DNA of 64,000 nucleotides, taken from assembly GCA_030549495.1 (NCBI GenBank), contig JAUIRK010001041.1, positions 992,001 through 1,056,000 of the forward strand, written 5' to 3'. This document shows positions 54,801 to 63,800 of the stretch, piece by piece. The number at the start of each line of letters is the position of its first letter. The first letter of the stretch is position 1. The notes beneath the pieces were generated by a model that did not search any database, was not told where the DNA came from, and was given only the letters and a program-made list of their open reading frames with translations. A program made the position numbers and the translations under genes. Origin of the DNA: Nectonema munidae. Its lineage: Eukaryota; Nematomorpha; Nectonematoida; Nectonematidae.

Positions 54801-57800
54801 ATATACTGAAATAATGTTTTGCCTATAAATGCAAGATGGTTAAATAGACTTTGAAACATTATAAACATATATTTATTTTATATGTATTTTTCTATTATAT
54901 CACACAAAGCTTATATTGATTTGTATCAAAATTTCAGTAATACTTCATTACTTATATTTTATATAAAAAAATTAAAAGTAAATTAACACGAAATAAAATT
55001 TATCAATTTTTATAGCAGAACAAAGTGAGGTATTTTTTTTCTTTTTTGTTAAAAAGTTGAAACCCCAAAGAGTAATATCGATCGAAGATATGAAAAATGG
55101 CAAAGTTCGTTCTAAAGAGATCTAAATCTACACAGGTGTTGTTGGCATCTGATTTGATTAAATAAAACTTAACGAGCAATTAGAAAGCTTAGTTCTTCTA
55201 GTTCTAGCTTTAAAACTCTTTTTTTAGCTGAGTGTTTCAACCGCAGTAGTCTACATACTTGCTTCAAAAGTTTCTTTATCCTTAGTTTTGGTTACATTTT
55301 TCTTTCGAAAAAACTAGAAAACTCTTCAACGAGACTCTAAATTCTTCATAATCAAAATTAATATTCAGCTCAAAAAATAGACATTTTTTCAACAGCAGAC
55401 ATAAAATTGCTTCCTAACACTCCATCAAAAGCACTAATAACATAACAATAAAAAAGGTGGAATCATAGTTTACTCTTTATGCATTCGTTGATGCTTTTCG
55501 AACCATTGTAGAGGGTTTTTGTTCCATCCGGGCACTCTTGGCATTCCTTTTGGAAAGACGCATTCTGGTAATGGTTGAGAGGGCACTTGGTGCACGGCTT
55601 CAAGCCAGTGACAGAGAAATCTCCTTTGGAACAGCTTTCTAATTTTAAAAGGTTCGTTGCACTCAGAGATCAAACTTAGATCACGGGACTAGTACCTCGG
55701 CAATCACTCTTATGCGCAGAACCAGACTTGTGGGTGTAGAGATTGCGCTCACAACGTACACACTCCTTATTGCCAACTTCACTTTCTAGAGAGTATGAGT
55801 TGAACGGACACTTCTGACAAGGCACCAGACGGGTCGGTGAAAAAGTGCCAGCAGGACAAATCTCTAAGAAAAAAATTTAAGAATAAATATACAATCAAAC
55901 TTGTGTAGCTTGAAATTTTTTTAATCATCTGCATGGCATTCAAGGATCTTCGATAACAGAGCAAGACAAAAGAATATCACGATCAGGAATCGAAGGCGGT
56001 ACACGACAGGATCAAGATCCCACGCATCAACCAGTAGCGCCATCTACCGGCTAAGTAATGTCAGAAGATTCTAACTTATGTTTTTTAGTAAGTTAATTTT
56101 TTATTTTATACCAATGTGATTAGTAAATCTATAAGTACTTTCAATTCTAATTTTTATAATCAATCATAAAATTTTAGGAGTTGTGCTTTGCTATTTAGCT
56201 GGCATACCAACATAGTTTTAATAATGAAAAAGAAGAAGAAATAAATAATCTGTCTTAGGTATTAGAAAATTTATAATCTGTTTTTCAAGATGTAGTCCAT
56301 AACAGATTCCATTTTGCATAGATTCTAATGGCGACTTAGTGGACTCGATGAACATATAAAGAATATAGGGTTGGATAAAAACTCCCTATTAAAAAATGAA
56401 ATAAAGTTTCGAATGGAGGGAAAAGGGTTGAGAACTATTAGAAGCTGAACCACGCAATTCATTAATAAGCTCTCTACTAAACTAATTTTTGTGCTTTTAA
56501 GCGGAATTTGCTTCTTGCAAGCAATTTTATGCTGTTTAGACAATATTTCTGTTTTTACAAAACACCATGAATATGCGGTAGATAAATTGTGGGTTAACAT
56601 TACAACCACAAAAAGTTCACCCATTAAAATTACACTAATAGAATAATAATACGCCCACCAAAATTGTATCGAAAGTTAAAACAACTAATAAATTTATTAA
56701 TCAGTGAAAAATTTTCTAACATCGCGCAAAATGCAATATTTGAAGACATAATTTAAGAATCGTGATGAATTAAAAAGTGTACAAACGAAAAATTGATCAA
56801 AAAACTTAAAAAAGATGTCAAAAATCTTTTTTTTAAGATTCATGTATTGATCATTTTTGAAAAATACAAATAATAAATGAAAAACATTGATCAAATAATT
56901 TCCTCCCAAAATAATTATATATAACTCATAAAAGCTTAGGGGTAAATTGTTCGAAATCAGGTCAAGGAATCCACTTTTGGGAAAATTGATACTCCAAGAA
57001 ATTATTTTTCGAGCAGTTTGCTTTCGAGAAATTTACCGGGAACCTTTTTACTGCAAGCCTTCGCAAGAAATACGAAATGATTGAGTTGGATAAGAATTTG
57101 AAAGATGCGTGATAATAAGAAGCAAATTTGTCTTACCCAGACAATCTGTTTTATCCATGTTCATTGTAATGACAGTTGTAGTTCGATTTGGACAGGAGTA
57201 ACAAAAAGAATGTCCACTTTCATTTTGATAATGGCCTAGTGGACAAGGCTCGCAACTTTTAGAGCTTCTTTGAAACATTCCTTTTGGACACACAACTATT
57301 CAAATTGAAATAAGCATCGAAACATGAAAACTTTTTATAACGAATGTCTTTATATGTTTTCAAACAAAATAATTATTTATAGAAAGTTTTGTTTTTTTTA
57401 GTATTACAATGGTTCGATGGCCATCAAAGCATTTTATAAATAATATAATATATGTATATGTCTTGTGAAATTTTTATGGCTAATTTTTAAGTCAGTGGTT
57501 CCAAAAAATCTCAAAGAATGGGCAAACTTGTAAATTTAACTCACGCTTATATACTCAACTTAGAAGCATTTTTGAGTAATTCATGTGTGATTCCAATATA
57601 AAGTTTACTTCATTCGATCTTCATGTCAGGAAAGCTTAAACAGACTATATCGCTATATTGTAGATTGAATCTGAAATAACCATAATTGATACTTTAGCAT
57701 CAAGAGATAAAAGCTTAAAATAATACTCAAAATATCGATATTGAGAAAGGAATTAAAAGGAAAAAGTGGATTTTAAATAAAAAATATTTTTCCAATATTT

Positions 57801-60800
57801 ATATTTTTTATTTTTTTTTAAATTCTTTTTATTCACGTGTTTTATATACAGATTAACTATCATTGCTATATAGAGGGTGCCATATTAATTATTTTTATCG
57901 ATTAGCCTTGCCTTAGGTTAAACTACACCAAACTTGCAAACTAATCACCATATTTTGAATTTGGAATTTTTATAAAAAAATTACTAAAAGTATACTTAAA
58001 ATTTTTAATTTATCTTATAAACTCTTTTACAATTTTCTAATACTATTTTTCTTTAAAAAAATCTCCAAACTGCCGCTTTGCTGCTAGAACTGGATTACTG
58101 CTGGCTAGCTTAGTGATAGTGAATTTGTGTTTATTTTTTTAATTTAAATCAAATTAATAAATTGTTTAAATTTTATTCGTTTCTCTATTTACCGAATGGT
58201 TGATAAGATGATAAAATCTATATTTTCTAGATAAAATAATAATCGCTACTCAACCATCAATCTTCAACTTACCAATTTTTTCGTGATTTTTGAATAAAAA
58301 TTTCATGAGTGTACTCAAAAAAAGTTTTGTTGATTTAAATTATTTAGAAAATAAAAAAGTTTTATTTGAATTTCATTTTCTTTTTTCAGACTTTAATACA
58401 AATTTTAAATTAGCATTTAAAAAATGTTCAATATTTATTTAATTTTATCTTTGCTAAAATTAATAATTTTGGAATTAAATTTTACCAGCGTTTATATTGT
58501 AGCATATGAATACACTATGACGTTTTCTTTTTTATTGAGGGATATTGATTTTATAAGAAGAGCCTTTTAAAAAAATGTGAATTAGTTCATCTGATCAATA
58601 ACTTTTCAATACACACATATGATAAATAAAAGATGGGTAATCCTTTACTATCCTACGTCAATTAAAAAAATTACACTAGAAAAATTATTTTAGAAAAAAA
58701 ATTTTGATTGACGTGACCGGATGGTAGAGAATTACTAAATGACGCGAAACTCAACTCATAGGCGTAGCATTGAAAAATTGGTGCATCTGTTCATCGCAAA
58801 TGCCTACAGAAATGTTACACAAATACAAAGTTGTCACTTAACGGATTATATCTATAAGGAATATATCACCGTATATACTAATATTTACTTTCATATGCAC
58901 TAGTATATTTACTATGAAAAACCTTAAATACTCTAGAATTTAGGAAGATTTGAATAAAATAAAAATTTTGTTGAGGTATTGTTGTATTTTATAAGATCTA
59001 AAATTAAAAAGAATTTCAAAAAATTCAGTGAATTAAAGGACAGATACTCACCGCATATCGGAACGCCATTCTGTTGAATGACGATATTTCCTTGCGGGCA
59101 AACGGGTTTGTTTTCCATTTTGGACGAAGTTGTTAAGAGTGCGGGACACAAGTCTAAAGCAGTTTGCGACTTCTGTATCTGCAAGAACGAGCTTATGGGA
59201 TACTGCTTCAATTTCGTTAAAACGGATATTCTGGTTAGGCATTGCGTGTAGAGCACATAGACGCCATCAAAGGAATATAGATGCAGGCTGAGACTTGCTT
59301 TCAACTGCATTCGCATAAATATACAAGAATATGTGTATATAGCATTTCAACTTCAATTTTTGTGCAAAATCATATTTGCACTAATCTAATCTTTTGTACA
59401 ACAACAATCTGACTACAATATGAGAGGTGATTTTTTTGTATTTAAAAAGTATATATTTTTTAATTCCCAAATTAGAACCATTCTTTTTTGATATTATGTA
59501 TATGCAAAAATATAGGAAAAAAAACTAAAAAAAGAAACAAAAAAATTCATTTATACTATGATAAATGAAGATGCTGGTAAACTTATTGATGTTTCAGAAG
59601 CTCTTTTCTGCTATAAATATAAACACAGTACAAACAATATTTCATCCAAAAAAAACATATTGCCAAAAAATCTTGAACTGGGCACAGAAAAGTTAAAATG
59701 AAGGAGGATAACATGATTTTATTGAAAACGAATTTAGTGCCAATAAATATCATGATACAGCTTAAACAATTACGAAAAAACTTTTTGAAATTTTTTCCTT
59801 AATATATTGCTTGAAGCCATGCATATTAAATATATTAAATTAGATACAACATTTAAGATTGCTACAATAACTCCATTTTCTATCAACTCTCAAATGAACA
59901 AGCCTAAAAGAAAGGAATTTTCTCTAGCTTTTCCAAATAAATCTAAAATTAAAAGTGACAATTGGTCGAATGCCATAATTAATTGAATGAGAGAATGCGA
60001 AGATTTGTTGTACATACTTTTTAATCTTTAAGATAAATTATAACTCTACTCTAGCTAACTCTAAAACTAACTTAACGATTAATTGTACAAACTAACACTA
60101 ACTCTAGCATTAAACCTAACACAAATTCAACGAATTGTCGCATTCGACCAATTAATTATCTTTGAAATATGCGTATCGAAAGGCTTATTATCTATTTAGT
60201 TGTCAGTATCGCATTGAAGAGAAGAATAATCTTCCTTAGATGGACAGATGGTAGCGAAAGTCACAATCAGGAATCGAACCCATATCAACTGGATTGACAC
60301 CCTACGCTTCCGCCACTAGGCTATATGGCGATAAGTTTTTGTAAGCGTTATATCACACAAAAAAGTGCAGTACATTACGTACATGCTTGTAATAAAAAAA
60401 TTTCGCCCTGTGATGGACGGTTAACTATTGTGAAAAGTGGTATGAAGAAGAAATTCTCTTTCCTGATCACTGGCGCTTTTTATTCGAGAATCAAAAGTAG
60501 TTCGCCAGAATTCCAAGCGTTAACAAGACATTATTGGCTGCTATGATGCAGTAGTTTTAATGAAATTTACAAAGACGAAGTATTGATTTTGAAAATTTTA
60601 ACACAATTTTAGTTCAAAAAAAATTTCTTTAAAAATTCTGTTCTCTATATGGACATTGGACAATGCAAAAATACCTCACTCTACAATTTGTTAAGAAGCA
60701 AAGCTGAATTAAAATCTTATACACCAGTATTTATCTCCATGTTCTTAAATGATTAGCGCTATTTATGAAGCTTTTTCCAAAATAAAATTATGAGGGCAAA

Positions 60801-63800
60801 GCAAACTTTCATAAAATTGTAGAAATGATTTGATTGATTGAAAATTGCACAACCGGATTGCATTATGTGCATTGGGGAAATAAATCGGGATATGTAGTTA
60901 ACTTTAAATGAATAGGATTTATAATATAATTTCTTTGGACTTGAGCATGTGAGTACTTTTAATTATCGACAAAGATCATAAAAAATCACTTAATAGAAAA
61001 TTTTTCTAAAAATTCAAAAATTATTATTTACAAAAAGGTTTAAAATGATTTTTTAGGTAAAAAAACAAATTCTTCTAATTAGAACAACTTACGGAGGTTG
61101 GAGATAGCGAAGTCACGATGATTGATTGGAACGCAATAGACATTAAGAGGTTTCCAACAGTGCATTCCTTCTCCAACGGATTCAAAATTTCGTTTAGCGT
61201 CGAATTTAGAGTCTTTTTGTATTCTTCGATGCAAACTCTCTGAATGGCAACCGTTTCACTCGTGTAAAAAAGCGTCAGAGTGAGGATTTGGGGAGCGCTG
61301 TTTGAATCTAAGAGAGAGAAACTATATTATTATATATTTTAAAAGTTATGATAATTTTTTCCGCAGGAGGAAAGGCTTTGATGTGATTGGAAAAAAACTT
61401 TTAAATAATTTTTTAGTTAACTAATCAAATGGGTTGGATTCAAACTAATTACTTTGAATATATTATAAATAAATCTTGGATATTCAAATTAACTGCATAA
61501 AAACCTCGAATCCAATTCGCTTAAAGTCAATCATTTTCAGACACTCTCTTATACAAATAAAATCCAATTGAAGTAAAAATCTGGTAATTAGCTTCAAAAT
61601 TTCTGCTCCTCATACGTTTAAATATATAAATAATTAGTTAAGTTTAGAAGGGTTATTATCCTAAAAATCAAAATGATATATGATGTTTTGTTCTAAAGCT
61701 CCAAAACTATATCAGTGTATTTGTTTTACTAGGTATGGATAGTAAATTTAGTATATATAAAAGTTACCAATTTTAACACATTCCGGTACACGATTGTTAG
61801 GCTTCCAATCACTTTGAGGTGAACATGTGTAAGTTTTTGACTTATCGCCGTCCAAGAAAACGAAGCCATCTTTACACGTTATGATGCAAATTTTTATGGA
61901 AGATTTCGTTTTATTTCTTCGAATGCTCTCAACTTTGAAGTTTGATATGTTGTATCCACTGGAGAAGTCTGGTCCATCATTCACAAAGTTACAAATTTTT
62001 TCTCCATTTGTTGGCGCTTTAAGGGACCAATCAACACAATTTTCAGCTTCCAAATAAATTACATATACAGAATTATCACAGTTTTCAGTGCCAATAAAAT
62101 GAATTTCATTAGCCCTTTTTAAACCAATTAGAAATAAGAAAATAGTAATTAGTTTTCAAGGCACGCAAAATATCCTTTAATTTTAGCTCTTGTAAATTAT
62201 CATATAGACAAAAAGACGTCGTGCTTATAGCAGTAAAAAACAATTTTGCGACAAAATTTAATTTTTTTTATTTTCATGATTATGAGCCAATGTCATATCT
62301 GTTATATCCAAGTAGAAAAATAAAAAAATAATTTTTCCTTATTGCATTGATAGGGTATAATAGGAGGAGATTTACAAGACAAATTATTTGAAAAATTATT
62401 GAAAAATGGGTTTGTAAATTTTAGTCCTCAACGCTCACAGGACTATGCTTGCTTTTTGCTCGAAAATGGTAAAAATCGTAGAGAAAAATATAACTAAAAA
62501 CCGCTCGAAAAAAAAACCATGTAAATTTAAATATCTATTTTAACTCACTTGTAAAAAAAAGTATGAGATGCCTAAATGGCGTTAATCCAAAATACAAAAT
62601 CTACGTGGAAGGGTTCTTAGGAGTATATGCTAAAAAAGAGAAAAATTATCCTAGATACTTTATACGTATGCAAAAGCCATCGAACAATAAGGAATTCTGC
62701 ATTCTGCTATTTAGTTCTGTTTTTTGGGGTACTAAATCCGCCTACTTAAATTTAGCACAAGGTATAAGTGCCAAACAGATTCATGGCACCAGCTAGGTTA
62801 TGCTAGTATATATATTATGCTAATATATATTTACTATAGCTGGTTATCTGGCCTCTGCAGGACTGCGCTTGTAGGACCAATCATATATTCCTATTATAAA
62901 ATAGATATCCTAGGGATAACATATATATACTCTTATCACGTATATATGGGATGGAGTCAAATTTCAGAGGTAGTTTGTGTTCCTAACCTAGCATGCCCTA
63001 AAATGGTCTATAACTTTTTCAAATTAATATTATTATAACATGTGTTAATATTATGCCTATTAACTTTCGTATTTTTATATCATTTTGTTTAGAAATAAGC
63101 TACATTCCTTTGTGCTGGTTTTTGATTTTCTTCCTCTGAAGAATTCAAGGATTTATGTCGTTAGGTAGTATTCTGGTGGCCCGATTTTAACCTTGTTAGT
63201 AATCAAGCTATCACTAGAGATTAAGATTGTTTCCCACTTTGAGAGCGTTCGCAATGGGATTGTATCTTTCACTCAGCTGTATTTATATATTTGAAAGATA
63301 CACTCTTGTAATGTAATATATATCCAGGTATAATAAAGCTGGATTCAGCATTCAGAGCGGGATCACGATATCCGAAAAGATGGGTGCCAACGTCACAAAC
63401 AATACTTAATTTAACAGAGTACAATAAAGATATAATCATCACCATAATGGATCAAAACTAAGTATTGTGATAAATTTACAATTTTCACATTAGAAAATAA
63501 ACTCAAACTCAGCCCCTACATAATTTAGAGACAGCACATTTATATTTGTGTCCTTAGTTAGACGTGATCTAGATAAGGTTAATAAAGTCTCGTTGGATAA
63601 GTTTTGCTTCTTTTATATTTATCCTATTTTCCTTTTCACCTTCTTATTCCTTTGTTGAAAGCAAGGAATTTATTTGAATTAATCTCTTAGAGGATCTTTT
63701 TGTCACCCTTTTTTTTTATTTTTATATCGACGGCAATATATATTGTACAAAGTGGTTCAAATACAAGAAAGCATACGTTGTAGTGAAACTTCGTAGGTGC

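Noticed and set aside
55470-55673. 67-residue minus-strand open frame
   Set aside because: It is a shadow of GCC2/GCC3 module 3. The cysteine-rich frame fits both neighbouring splice phases.
59048-59242. 64-residue minus-strand open frame
   Set aside because: A shadow in another register of the linker exon at 59052-59304, which alone joins in phase to VVCPKG of the next exon.
62563-63038. Two plus-strand open frames of 77 and 73 residues
   Set aside because: No recognisable domains. They overlap low-complexity TA-rich sequence and have no transcript-like context.
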